Source: Sphingomonas sp. (GTDB lineage: Bacteria; Pseudomonadota; Alphaproteobacteria; Sphingomonadales; Sphingomonadaceae). Taken from it: a DNA stretch of 41,610 nt. The DNA lies in assembly GCA_013817375.1 (NCBI GenBank), contig JACDCV010000005.1:1-41610 (forward strand). The letters run 5' to 3'. The notes under the pieces were generated by a model. The model did not search any database. It was not told where the DNA came from and saw only the letters and a program-made list of their open reading frames with translations. Shown here piece by piece: positions 31,301 through 39,069 of the stretch (positions are counted from its first letter, which is position 1; each line of letters begins with the position of its first letter). Both the position numbers and the translations under genes were made by a program.

Positions 31301-31858
31301 TTAACGGGCCTTGGCCGCATAGCCCCAAAGCTCGGACAGCACGTCCAAATACATTCTCAAACAGTCAGTCATCGTGTCTCGCTGGCGGCGCGTCTGACAT
31401 AGGTCGTGGATCGAATAGCCCTCTCCGCAGATGTAGAGGACGAGGCGATAGGCATATTCGCCGTGGGCGTCCTTCAATGCCTTCTGCGCGTCCTTCAGAT
31501 CGCGGCCGGCCTGCATCTGCCGCGCGCTGATCGGATCAGGCGACATGCCGCCGTCCACCACAACACGGCTGTAATCCATCGCTCCGGCTCCAGCGCCGCC
31601 CATCGCCTCGAATAACTGGCGAATGCGGTTAGCCGCAGCCGCCTGGGGCGCGGTGATCGCCCCTTTGGCCGCAAGCATGGTGATAGCGCTTTCACGGATG
31701 TTGATGTCCGCGATGATTTTGCGGCTGTTTCCGAGCTTCCCTTCGGCGTGGTCGCGCGTGAATTTGGGATCGTCCATCTCCATCTTGACGGTCTCGGCCC
31801 GGATGTTGCCGCCGGGGTGCATTGCCGGATAGATCGGATCGCGCTTCCGCTTGGCCAT
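31301..31858 (-). CDS. DUF6456-like phage protein
   Basis: The 185-residue product starts at ATG 31858. A basic N-terminus (MAKRKRDPIYPAMHPGG) leads into a helical body with AAANRIRQLFEAMGGAG, RVVVDGG, and a C-terminal YRLVLYICGEGYSIHDLC and LRMYLDVLSELWGYAAK. The RVVVDGG...CGEG...LDxLxxxWGY run resembles DUF6456 proteins of alphaproteobacteria, which are found fused to or near HTH domains and have unknown function. A regulatory or late-switch role is inferred. It overlaps the winged-helix gene by one base. Confidence 0.72.
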   Translation of the reverse strand: MAKRKRDPIYPAMHPGGNIRAETVKMEMDDPKFTRDHAEGKLGNSRKIIADINIRESAITMLAAKGAITAPQAAAANRIRQLFEAMGGAGAGAMDYSRVVVDGGMSPDPISARQMQAGRDLKDAQKALKDAHGEYAYRLVLYICGEGYSIHDLCQTRRQRDTMTDCLRMYLDVLSELWGYAAKAR

Positions 31859-32220
31859 CAACCCGCCTTTATAAGTTTGTGCTTGGGCTTCGGCTGGTCA
31901 AGATCACTCACGGGGCAAAGGCGATATTCGGCCTTGTTTCCGCGTCCTGTGGCTCCCTTGGGGATTGTCCAGCCATAGGCGCCAAGCTTCTGGCGCAGGA
32001 TGTGGACCTGGACCGACAATGCCGCTCTGGCGTGTACCGGGCCGCCGTCTCTCACCCCTCGATAGATATTCTCGATCAAAGCTTCGGCTGACACGCTTCT
32101 CGGATATGCCGCGGCGAGGCCGTTGACGATCGTTCTCGGCACTGTCGGCAGTTGAACATCGGCCAGCAGTGAGAGTTTGGCGCGGGTCTGCATGTGGCCG
32201 CCGCAGCAGGGGCAGTTCAT
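31858..32220 (-). CDS. CxxC zinc plus winged-helix DNA-binding protein
   Basis: The product has 120 residues. It begins MNCPCCGGHMQTRAKL, a probable zinc-binding knuckle, and residues 30-100 resemble the OmpR/PhoB-type effector domain: helices ADVQLPTVPRTIVNGLA, AEALIENIYRG, a recognition-like VQVHILRQKLGAYGWTIP and the strand AEYRLCPV. There is no receiver domain, so it is a stand-alone regulator. Together with the similar gene at 35698 it may control late phage genes. It overlaps the neighbouring genes by ATGA and TGATG. Confidence 0.75.
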   Translation of the reverse strand: MNCPCCGGHMQTRAKLSLLADVQLPTVPRTIVNGLAAAYPRSVSAEALIENIYRGVRDGGPVHARAALSVQVHILRQKLGAYGWTIPKGATGRGNKAEYRLCPVSDLDQPKPKHKLIKAG

Positions 32221-32588
32221 GCGCGGATCCTCCGCGTCTCGACCGCGACGACCTTGCCATTGCAGAAAACGAGCTTCGGCCTGTCACACGCTCCGAAGAC
32301 GTTGCGGCGTTCCTCCTGCGCTTCGCGGTCCTTGCCGGCGCGCCATGCCCTGAAACCGTGATCGTCAGGCTCCGGATCGATCTTGATTGCCCGGATCGGC
32401 TTTTCGGCCATCTTGATCCGCATGGCTTCCGAGAACGCCGTCATCATCGTCGGGAACATCATCCGGCAACGGTTCTTGTCGGAGAGGATCGTCCAGCGTT
32501 CGGTGTCGTCCCACCGCCACATGGCACAGTAGTGTGTGCCGAAGTTGATGGTATCGACGAAGGGCTCGCCGTTGGATTTCGTCGCCAT
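32217..32588 (-). CDS. Hypothetical protein downstream of dnaB
   Basis: ATG 32588 is used; the tracked first codon at 32591 is TTG. The product has 123 residues starting MATKSNGEPFVDTINFG. A Trp-rich central part (CAMWRWDDTERWTIL) and basic helices follow, and it ends KLVFCNGKVVAVETRRI. It begins one base into the DnaB stop (TGATG), so it is expressed with the helicase. Function is unknown. Confidence 0.68.
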   Translation of the reverse strand: MATKSNGEPFVDTINFGTHYCAMWRWDDTERWTILSDKNRCRMMFPTMMTAFSEAMRIKMAEKPIRAIKIDPEPDDHGFRAWRAGKDREAQEERRNVFGACDRPKLVFCNGKVVAVETRRIRA

Positions 32589-34027
32589 CAAAGCGCCCCT
32601 TCGAACAGTTCGGGCTGCGCGGCCGCGCGCATGGACACGTAGCGCGTGTATTCCGCCTCGAACCGCAGGCGCCGGCGGATCGTAGGATTCCCGAATCTAA
32701 CTTTCAGAGCGCCTATCTCGGCCTGGTCCTCGGTCCAGTTGCCGCGCGTGAATCGGGCGTCGACATCCCGCTCCTGCCGCTCGTCATCGGCCGTCGCCAG
32801 TTGCGCCTGCCAGTATTTCCAAGGGCGGTAGAGGTAGAACATGCCGTCGTAATCCTCTCGCGCCTGCTCGCCGCCGTAGAGGTCGCTGTCGATCGGTCGC
32901 GGGTTCTTGCGTTTGGCGCCAGCCGAGCTGCGCTGGTTGAGGCTCAGCCAGGCCGCGCCATGCTCGCCTGCTAATTCCTTGCAGACGCCGTTGATTTCGC
33001 CGGCAATGCGCCCTTCGTGGTCGCGGTCGCTGCGGGGCTTCACCTTGCGGACGTGATCCAGGGTGATCAGCGGGTGCTTGTCGAAGCGGCCACGGTAGGT
33101 CTTGATGAACCTGCGGACATAGCCGGCGATCTGGACCGTGCCGTCATCGCGGGCGCTGCACTTGCGAATTTCCAGCGGAAGGTCGGACATCGCGAACAGC
33201 GTCTCGTAATATCGCTCCTGTTCGTGATCCATCAGCGTCATGGCCCGGATCCGCGTGTTCTCGATCCCGGTCCGCTGCGAAACGATCTGGTTTATGCACT
33301 GGTCCGGCGACTGGTCGTAGGAGAGCATCAGGACGGGATGGCCGTTCATCACGGCATGGTCGATGATCTGCATCAGAAGGCTCGTCTTGCCCTCTCCCGA
33401 GCCCGACAGGAGGCCGTATAGGTTTCCGACCTCCATGTGACCGTTCATGACTTCGCGCAGCTGCTCGAGCGGGAACGCGACAGTCGGCATGTCGGCCTTC
33501 GCCTTGTTCCGCTCCATCATGCGGGCGACGGTGGCCTTGGCCGTGCCCGGCCCTTCATGTTTCGGGCTGTCGGCCTGGATGGTGGCCAGCTTTTCGCTGT
33601 ATTCGCCCGCGATCTGGTTGCCCGACGTTTCGATCGGCGCGTCGTATGCCTGGGCGGCCATGCCCTCGCCGATGCCAATCAGTTGCCGGCGTTGGTAAAG
33701 GTCGAAGATCGATTGGCCATAGTCGTTGGCATTGATGACCGTGACGGTTCCCGCCGCGAGCTTGGCGAGGTATTGGGCGACGTTCATATCGCCGACTTTT
33801 TCGTTGGCCGGCAGAAACGGTTTGATGATGACCGGATCGACGGACTTGCCCGCGGCGATGTGCCGGCCGATTTCCTCGAATATCCTGCGGTGCAGACCCT
33901 CGTGGAAATGCTCTGGACGAAGGAACGCGCTGACACGGGCGAAGGCGTCGTTGTTGACGAGCAGGGCGCCGAGTAAGGCTTGCTCTGCCTCACAGTTGTT
34001 CGGGGCTTCGCGCTGGATGTCGGTCAT
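32588..34027 (-). CDS. dnaB: Replicative DNA helicase, DnaB family
   Basis: A 479-residue DnaB-like helicase. The N-terminal domain (PNNCEAEQALLGALLVNNDAF) is typical, and the linker and the C-terminal RecA-fold ATPase follow. Walker A is LSGSGEGKTSLLMQ at about residues 207-220, then SYDQSPDQC, the DHVRKV region and the arginine-finger area with LNQRSSAGAKRKNPRP. It unwinds DNA at the phage origin and probably recruits host DNA polymerase. It overlaps the methyltransferase gene by ATGA. No separate loader or primase was seen in the window. Confidence 0.92.
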   Translation of the reverse strand: MTDIQREAPNNCEAEQALLGALLVNNDAFARVSAFLRPEHFHEGLHRRIFEEIGRHIAAGKSVDPVIIKPFLPANEKVGDMNVAQYLAKLAAGTVTVINANDYGQSIFDLYQRRQLIGIGEGMAAQAYDAPIETSGNQIAGEYSEKLATIQADSPKHEGPGTAKATVARMMERNKAKADMPTVAFPLEQLREVMNGHMEVGNLYGLLSGSGEGKTSLLMQIIDHAVMNGHPVLMLSYDQSPDQCINQIVSQRTGIENTRIRAMTLMDHEQERYYETLFAMSDLPLEIRKCSARDDGTVQIAGYVRRFIKTYRGRFDKHPLITLDHVRKVKPRSDRDHEGRIAGEINGVCKELAGEHGAAWLSLNQRSSAGAKRKNPRPIDSDLYGGEQAREDYDGMFYLYRPWKYWQAQLATADDERQERDVDARFTRGNWTEDQAEIGALKVRFGNPTIRRRLRFEAEYTRYVSMRAAAQPELFEGAL

Positions 34028-34860
34028 GCGGCGGGCCTCGATTGAGCGTCAAGCCGGAACGTCACGGCGATATGCCGGGCAAGCGGCTCCGGGATTTTCG
34101 CGATCATGGCGGAAGCGGCTTTGCGCTGCGGCGATTTGGAACCGTGCTTGCGGCAGGTTGAGTTCGGGTCGCTGAACCAATCGCCGCCGATCTTTGTCCC
34201 GCTCGCATGGTCAACGGCGTGCTTCCCGGCCAGTCTCGTGAAGTCCTGCCCTCGCTTCGTTGGGTCGCTCCAATTCATCCCTGGAGCCTTGACGCCGGTT
34301 TCCGCGACACTCGCCGTCTGGAAACTGCCGCCTGAGCCATCGAACCGAAAGCCCGGAACCTTCTGTGCCTTGAATGCGACCGGCATCAGCGCCGGCACAT
34401 CGCCCCACAAATGGAACGAGCCGAAATTCCAGCGCGACCTACCTACCCAAGGGATGGCACCGCGCACGTTCTCCACAATCAACGGTACATGCCGGCCGGC
34501 GGCGATCGAGGCTTCCTTCTGGATGCGAAAGCAGGCGTTGAACAGACGATTGAGCCGCTCCAGCTCCGCGCCCGACGTGTCAGCCCGGATGGCCGCGGCC
34601 TTCGCCTTTGCCTTCTTCCAAGGCATCGCCATGTAGGAATATTCCTGGCATGGCGGCGAAGCGACGATCAACGCGGCATCCTTGAATTGCGAGCCGTGCA
34701 GCGTGAGGACATCCGCGACAACGAGTTCGCCGGGATAGCGGTTCTCGCCGTATTCGTGCCGCTCGATGTCGTAGCCGATGACGTGGTAGCCCTCGGCCAG
34801 AAGTCCTTCAGTCCATCCGCCAAGACCGCAGAACAGATCGACCGCCAAGGGCTTGCTCAT
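34024..34860 (-). CDS. DNA C5-cytosine methyltransferase
   Basis: ATG 34860 (MSKPLAVDLFCGLGGW) is used; the tracked start at 35106 lies in the RuvC gene. The 278-residue product has motif I DLFCGLGG at residues 8-15, motif IV with catalytic Cys71 in SPPCQEYS, and motif VI ENVRG with Glu130. A long charged insert between motifs IV and VI and a variable target-recognition region precede RKAASAMIAKIPEPLARHIA. It methylates cytosine, most likely to protect phage DNA from host restriction. No partner nuclease lies beside it. It is coupled to RuvC by ATGA. Confidence 0.88.
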   Translation of the reverse strand: MSKPLAVDLFCGLGGWTEGLLAEGYHVIGYDIERHEYGENRYPGELVVADVLTLHGSQFKDAALIVASPPCQEYSYMAMPWKKAKAKAAAIRADTSGAELERLNRLFNACFRIQKEASIAAGRHVPLIVENVRGAIPWVGRSRWNFGSFHLWGDVPALMPVAFKAQKVPGFRFDGSGGSFQTASVAETGVKAPGMNWSDPTKRGQDFTRLAGKHAVDHASGTKIGGDWFSDPNSTCRKHGSKSPQRKAASAMIAKIPEPLARHIAVTFRLDAQSRPAA

Positions 34861-35429
34861 GCCGCCCTCATCTGAAGTGCTCGGAACGCCTGACAGCCGG
34901 CTCCGGCAAATGCGATTCCGACGGCATCGGCCATGTCGTCGTTGGTGACCGTGATTTTCAGTTGCTGGCATTTGTCGCGAACCGCGCGCTTCCAGTCCTT
35001 GCGCGCCCAACCGGGATGAGTGCCGAAGCCGAGAAACGCCTTGCGCCAAGTCACCGGCGCTATCATCTGGAACGGAATGCCGTAGGCACCGACAATGGCC
35101 GCGCATGCACCTACCATTTGATTGCTCGAAATCACCGCATTGAGGCCGGAGCCGGATGCTTCCTCGACCTGCGCCTCACCCATGAACTTGACCTTGCGTG
35201 TCACCCGGCCGGGCTGGGTGCGGATTGGCATTTCGATGGCGATGAAGTCGGGCCGATCAGCCTTGATCAGGAGGACCAGCGCGCGACCGAGAGCGGCGGC
35301 CTTGTCCTCATAGGTCTCGCCAGTGGCTTTCAGCACGCCCGCCTTGATGGATGACAGGCTTGTGCCGGGCGCTGCATCATAGAGCGCCCAGCCTGTGTTT
35401 TGAGCCGCATCGAGGCCGAGGATGATCAA
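34857..35429 (-). CDS. RuvC-like Holliday junction resolvase
   Basis: TTG 35429 with GGAGGAGG upstream gives a 190-residue protein, preferred to the tracked 340-residue frame whose first 150 codons look like a shadow. It has the RuvC-like pattern: IILGLDAAQNTGWALYD with Asp7, IAIEMPI with Glu66, and NDDMADAVGIA with Asp165 and Asp168 near the end. The middle is helical, as in phage resolvases. It processes branched DNA before packaging. Its start overlaps the upstream stop by TTGA. Confidence 0.85.
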   Translation of the reverse strand: MIILGLDAAQNTGWALYDAAPGTSLSSIKAGVLKATGETYEDKAAALGRALVLLIKADRPDFIAIEMPIRTQPGRVTRKVKFMGEAQVEEASGSGLNAVISSNQMVGACAAIVGAYGIPFQMIAPVTWRKAFLGFGTHPGWARKDWKRAVRDKCQQLKITVTNDDMADAVGIAFAGAGCQAFRALQMRAA

Positions 35430-35701
35430 GCCGCCTCCTCCGCGAAGAGTTCGGCCTGCCGCGCGTCCTTGCGGTCGAGCATGCGAAGGACTGTTTCGCC
35501 CTTGTGCTTCTTGTCCCAGACGAACCAGCCGTTGAGCATGGGCGGCGCGCCCTGCCCGGTGAAATCGATCTTCCAGCGCATCAGGTATGTCCTCGCAAAT
35601 AAGGCGGGTGACGTACTTATCTTCAGAGTTATGCCGGCGCACGACAGGCGCGGGATTGCGCGGCTGCGGAAGCGGCGGAGGAAGCGGGAAAGACGGGTCA
35701 T
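35426..35701 (-). CDS. Small protein resembling a methyltransferase C-terminus
   Basis: ATG 35701 is used because of its ATGA overlap and GGAAAGG site. The product has 91 residues. The last 50 residues (MRWKIDFTGQGAPPMLNG, GWFVWDKKHKGETVLRMLDR) look like the C-terminal part of phage DNA methyltransferase-like proteins (...W...GWFVWDK.HKG...). The first 40 residues are Arg-rich and less convincing, so a shorter start at ATG 35579 or an upstream frameshift is possible. It could be a domain remnant or a small accessory. Confidence 0.5.
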   Translation of the reverse strand: MTRLSRFLRRFRSRAIPRLSCAGITLKISTSPALFARTYLMRWKIDFTGQGAPPMLNGWFVWDKKHKGETVLRMLDRKDARQAELFAEEAA

Positions 35702-36081
35702 GCGACGGCCTTTCCGGCGGCGACATCCCAAGCGTCAGCGGACGCGCCGGGCATGAAATAACCGCGGCCCCATGCTGTCTCGACGTTGATGGAAAGAGGT
35801 TCGAGCTTCGGCCGAATCTTGCAGACGAACACGTCGACGATCTTGATTTCAGGCTGCTCTCCATCCGACCGGAACGCATAGAGCAGATCGAGGACGGCCT
35901 GCTTCGTGACGACGTTCGGCGACCGCGCCCGCAAGAGTTGAGCGACCTTTTCCTCGGTAGCCGTCAGCCCAGCGAAGTACGGCGCGCCAACTGCATTGAG
36001 AGCCGCTTCAAGGTTCTCGACTCGGAACTCCAGATCGTCGACCTGGCGCTGTAACTCGCGGGCGCGCGCCTCCCAATTCAT
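35698..36081 (-). CDS. Coiled-coil plus winged-helix regulator
   Basis: ATG 36081 (MNWEARARELQRQVDDL) is used because it overlaps the upstream stop (ATGA). The product has 127 residues. Residues 3-32 form a coiled coil suited to dimerisation (RELQRQVDDLEFRVENLEAAL). Residues 42-115 match an OmpR-type winged helix: LTATEEKVAQLLRAR, VTKQAVLDLLYAFR, KIVDVFVCKIRPKL and the AWGRGYFM strand. It is a receiver-less response-regulator-like DNA-binding protein. It lies between the replication genes and may regulate the leftward operon. Confidence 0.8.
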   Translation of the reverse strand: MNWEARARELQRQVDDLEFRVENLEAALNAVGAPYFAGLTATEEKVAQLLRARSPNVVTKQAVLDLLYAFRSDGEQPEIKIVDVFVCKIRPKLEPLSINVETAWGRGYFMPGASADAWDVAAGKAVA

Positions 36082-37727
36082 GCCGCTTTCCTTCCAGAAA
36101 GCGCGCTGCAAGCGCGATAGAGCATGACCGCGCCGGCCGTATGCCTGCCTTGGTTGGTTTCAGCGCCAAAGCGAACGGCTGCCTGCTCGATGTCGGGCCG
36201 CGCCATAAGGGCGGTGACGAGATCGTCCCGGTTGACATCGCTGTATTGCGGCTGGGTTATGAGGATTCCGATCGCGCGCAGGATCATGCTGCTGATCGGC
36301 TTGCACTTTCCTTCCACGGCGATGCCTATTATGTCGCGCAACACGTCGGCGCCGTGCGCGCGGTGCATCGAGTAGAGTTCCTTGACCGCCGTGATCTGGC
36401 CGATCTTCGCGCCCCGCTTGCCTATCGGGTGGCGTGGGATCGTGCCGCCAACGGCCGCAACCAGATCGTTGATCGCTACCGCTTCGGGCTCTCCGGCGGC
36501 AACCTCACCATGGAATACCTGGTAGGGCGACATTGCGACCCGGTCGCGGTTATGGGCAACGAAGGATGACGCGCGCGCTTCCAGGCTACCGGCGTCGACC
36601 AGCATGACCGGGATTGTCTCGACGTCAGGATGCGAGGCCGCGCCGATGGCGGTGTGCTGGCCGTCGATGACGAAGTAGCCATCGCCATGCTCGACGCAGA
36701 CCGGCGGCTTGAACTTCGTCCAGTCGAACTTCTCGACGATGCGCCGGATAAGGTTGAGCGACTTCGCCGAGAGGTCGCGCTGATACTTCGTCTCGACGAT
36801 CAGCTTCGCCGGATCCACGTCGATGAAACGCGGCCGCGCAACCCGGATGGCGCTCGGGGAAAGTCCGTTGAGAGGAATGGGCAGGATTGGCCTATATTCT
36901 GACCCGCCCGCTTCCGCCGGCGGCGGCGCGACATCGCGCATGATGTTTGCGGTTTCGACGTCGATGCTCGTCCGGCCGTGCTTGATGAAGGCGATGCACT
37001 CGCGCGGTGCTTCCCAGCACAGGGCGCAGGTGGCGCAGCAGGCGGTGGCGTCCGTCTGCGAAGGGCAGACAATCTCATTACTCGGCCCGCGCTTTCCGCG
37101 TGGCACCCTGTCCAGCACGACCGCGCCGTCGGCCATTGCGACATCGGTTGACCACCGGATGCGGAACCTCTCGGGATGCGCGTCCTTGACCGCTTGGATG
37201 GCGTCGGCGATCTCGTCGCCTTTGCGATGCGTGTATCCAAAGCAGGCGACGTTCGGATGCTCGTCGAGCACGTCTTTCCAGAAGGCAACGTATTCAGCGG
37301 ACGGGAAGTCACCCAGGACATGCAGCCGGATCAACAGGCCATCGTGATCGTCGAGCAGTTCCGCGATTTCAAAGCCGAGCCTGTCGAAGAACACGTCGCT
37401 GTCGCCGATGCGGTGGCGCCGCGCCATCTGCATACCGTTGCCGTAGCAGTAGGCCCGCGCGCTGCATTCGGTTGGACAGGTCGCCCGTTCCTCCAGCGAC
37501 AGCATGAAAATGCCGTAGCCTTTGAACCGGCCCTTCTCGACCGTCTTTCCGATCTTCCGGTTGTTGTCGCCAGAGATCAGGAGGCGCGCTGGCTCGGCTT
37601 CCGTCACCGTGACCACGGTCGACGGAAACAGCGTCCGGTTCCCGACCATGGCCGGGTGATCTGCCCGCAGGGACATGACAGCCTGCGGGTTTAGATCGGG
37701 CTTCTCGGTGAACCGGCGAGCGCTCAT
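36078..37727 (-). CDS. Fusion of GP88-like Cys-cluster domain and ParB-like domain
   Basis: A 549-residue protein with two parts. Residues 30-270 resemble the phage GP88 family: CPTECSARAYCYGN (Cys84, Cys88, Cys94), RLHVLGDFPSAEYVAFWKDV, FGYTHRKGD and a second cluster CPSQTDATACCATCALCW with Cys221, 230, 231, 234, 237 and 244, which suggests iron-sulfur or zinc sites. Residues 300-420 have the ParB/DUF6551 style: FIDVDPAKLIVETKYQRDLS, then GYFVIDGQHTAIGAA with Asp355-Gly-Gln-His358, followed by a helical C-terminus. The ParB fold often binds CTP or acts as a nuclease. The role in phage replication or host takeover is unknown. Confidence 0.75.
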   Translation of the reverse strand: MSARRFTEKPDLNPQAVMSLRADHPAMVGNRTLFPSTVVTVTEAEPARLLISGDNNRKIGKTVEKGRFKGYGIFMLSLEERATCPTECSARAYCYGNGMQMARRHRIGDSDVFFDRLGFEIAELLDDHDGLLIRLHVLGDFPSAEYVAFWKDVLDEHPNVACFGYTHRKGDEIADAIQAVKDAHPERFRIRWSTDVAMADGAVVLDRVPRGKRGPSNEIVCPSQTDATACCATCALCWEAPRECIAFIKHGRTSIDVETANIMRDVAPPPAEAGGSEYRPILPIPLNGLSPSAIRVARPRFIDVDPAKLIVETKYQRDLSAKSLNLIRRIVEKFDWTKFKPPVCVEHGDGYFVIDGQHTAIGAASHPDVETIPVMLVDAGSLEARASSFVAHNRDRVAMSPYQVFHGEVAAGEPEAVAINDLVAAVGGTIPRHPIGKRGAKIGQITAVKELYSMHRAHGADVLRDIIGIAVEGKCKPISSMILRAIGILITQPQYSDVNRDDLVTALMARPDIEQAAVRFGAETNQGRHTAGAVMLYRACSALSGRKAA

Positions 37728-37730
37728 GGC

Positions 37731-38309
37731 TTATTCGGCCGCGTCGGCGAATGGATCGGCGCCCTCGTCCTCGTCTGATCCCTTAATGAGTTCGTCGACC
37801 GAAGCTTCCTCGGCCTTCTTCTTGATGCCGGCGAACAATGCGCCCTGCCCGTCATGCCAGCCGCGAGCGAACTCCTGCCCTTCGTGGGATGCTTCGTTGT
37901 AGGGATTGGCCAGCGTGTCTCCGCGCAGGCCGGCTTCCTCGCCGTCGCGGTAGGCGCGTTCATCGAGCGGTGCGCGGTCGGCAAGGAGGTCGAGTTGCGT
38001 CCCGACAGGCATGCCGGCGAACCGCATAGCCTGCGACGTGGCTTCCATCTGCGCCTTGATTGTGGCCTGACCTTCCGGGGTCTGCGCCTGCTCGTAGGTC
38101 TTGATCTGGTCGAGGCCGAATTCGCCGAGGTCTTCCTTGATCGCTTTGCCGACGAGTTTCAGCTTGGCATCGGCCGCTTTCTTGACGGCGAGCGCGTCGA
38201 GGTAGTGCCGGCGATTGATGAAGAACAGAACCTTGCGGCCCTTCTCGGCCAGGTCGCCGCTGTTGTGGCCGATCGTATCGTTGTCGGGCTGCTTCGCTGC
38301 TTTCGCCAT
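37731..38309 (-). CDS. Helical protein with C-terminal RMF-like segment
   Basis: ATG 38309 is used with an AAAGGAAA site; the tracked 38312 codon is GTG. The product has 192 residues. An IGHNSGD motif lies near residue 13, and helices follow (FFINRRHYLDALAVKKAADAKLK). The C-terminal half has AYRDGEEAGLRGDTLANPYN and FARGWHDGQGAL, the RMF-like NPYN...GW...GQ pattern also seen in the protein at 7392. It ends in an acidic tail. A ribosome-associated role is possible but not shown. Confidence 0.72.
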   Translation of the reverse strand: MAKAAKQPDNDTIGHNSGDLAEKGRKVLFFINRRHYLDALAVKKAADAKLKLVGKAIKEDLGEFGLDQIKTYEQAQTPEGQATIKAQMEATSQAMRFAGMPVGTQLDLLADRAPLDERAYRDGEEAGLRGDTLANPYNEASHEGQEFARGWHDGQGALFAGIKKKAEEASVDELIKGSDEDEGADPFADAAE

Positions 38310-38392
38310 CACCGTTTCCTTTGTTCGCGCCGCTCAGTCCTGAGCCGACGCCATTCCCGCACCAGACGGCACAGGGCGTTGAAGATCCGCAT
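38309..38392 (-). CDS. Very short basic ORF (27 aa), uncertain
   Basis: The 27-residue frame MRIFNALCRLVREWRRLRTE... ends in TGA overlapping the ATG at 38309 (ATGA). It lies in another frame within the 3' end of the gene at 38334. The coupling suggests translation, but the very short basic sequence could be chance. It has no recognisable role. Confidence 0.3.
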   Translation of the reverse strand: MRIFNALCRLVREWRRLRTERREQRKR

Positions 38393-38729
38393 TTCGTCTG
38401 TCCTGTAAGCTGCGCCGTTCGGCCTCGTAGCCGTCGGCTTTCGTCTCGATTTGGTGGCAGATCGTTTCGTAGCGGTTGCGAAGCGCGCGGTAGACGTCGC
38501 CGTCGACACTCGCCATTTGCCGCCACCGTTTCCAAAGTCTCTCTGCCTGGGCAGGAGTAATCCCGGCGTCCCTTGCCGCTCTGGCGCGGGCAGCGGTCGG
38601 TGTATCTCCGCACCCGCGATAGTGGAGCTTCGTTCCCGCGTTCAGATATTCGAACGCCTCTACTGTTGCTGAACTCATGACACTTACGCCCTGCTTTGGG
38701 TCGGATCTGACCCGTCTCGTGTCGGACAT
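38334..38729 (-). CDS. Early-region hypothetical protein
   Basis: The product has 131 residues from ATG 38729, which has an AAGGAAAG site. A second ATG at 38678 (MSSATVEAFEYLNAG) would give 114. The core has AEAFEYL-type N-terminal helices (here VEAFEYLNAGTKLHYRGCG), a helix-turn-helix-like AARDAGITPAQAERLWKRW and a coiled end. It is probably an early regulator or accessory protein. No family is certain. Confidence 0.65.
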   Translation of the reverse strand: MSDTRRVRSDPKQGVSVMSSATVEAFEYLNAGTKLHYRGCGDTPTAARARAARDAGITPAQAERLWKRWRQMASVDGDVYRALRNRYETICHQIETKADGYEAERRSLQDRRNADLQRPVPSGAGMASAQD

Positions 38730-38926
38730 GCTCTTTCCTTCTCGCTTACTCTGTGTCCGTCAGAGAGAGCGACTAGGCCGACACCGTCGGCGGAAATTGA
38801 AAGGTCGAGAAATGGATCGAACCACACGCTTGCAGGCACAGAGGCCGATCCAGTTGCAGCTACCGCTATGGGCCGGACGGCCGGCGGCGAACGACGATTG
38901 CCCGTTTGCGGAAGGGCGGCGTTCAC
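38684..38926 (-). CDS. Possible small early protein, GTG start
   Basis: GTG 38926 overlaps the TGA of the upstream small membrane gene (GTGA) and gives 80 residues. The centre ASVWFDPFLDLSISADGVGL looks protein-like, while the ends are polar. It overlaps the next gene by 46 bases. A competing plus-strand ORF (from about 38812) covers the same DNA, so the assignment is uncertain. The chain of minus-strand stop-start overlaps favours this strand. Confidence 0.45.
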   Translation of the reverse strand: MNAALPQTGNRRSPPAVRPIAVAATGSASVPASVWFDPFLDLSISADGVGLVALSDGHRVSEKERACPTRDGSDPTQSRA

Positions 38927-39069
38927 AGATCGCGCTCCCACCAATCCAGGTCGTGCCAAGCATGAAACTCAAGCACGTCGGACTCGGTCTGGCGGACCTG
39001 GACGCGCGTTGCGGCCCAATGACAGGCAGCGCCAGCCGCGAATGAGAGGAGGCAAAGCGCGAGGGTCAT
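38923..39069 (-). CDS. Small membrane or secreted protein (48 aa), not in ORF track
   Basis: ATG 39069 overlaps the TGA of the upstream gene (ATGA), and the frame ends at 38923. The peptide MTLALCLLSFAAGAACHWAA has a hydrophobic N-terminal helix, followed by an acidic/aromatic stretch (SDVLEFHAWHDLDWW). It is probably a small inner-membrane protein with a soluble tail. Its stop overlaps the GTG of the next gene. Confidence 0.6.
   Translation of the reverse strand: MTLALCLLSFAAGAACHWAATRVQVRQTESDVLEFHAWHDLDWWERDL

Noticed and set aside
38812-39045. Plus-strand ORF beginning MDRTTRLQAQRPIQ
   Set aside because: The opposite strand has a chain of overlapping small genes here, including a clear hydrophobic protein. 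The plus ORF could be real, but only one strand is likely and the minus chain is better supported.
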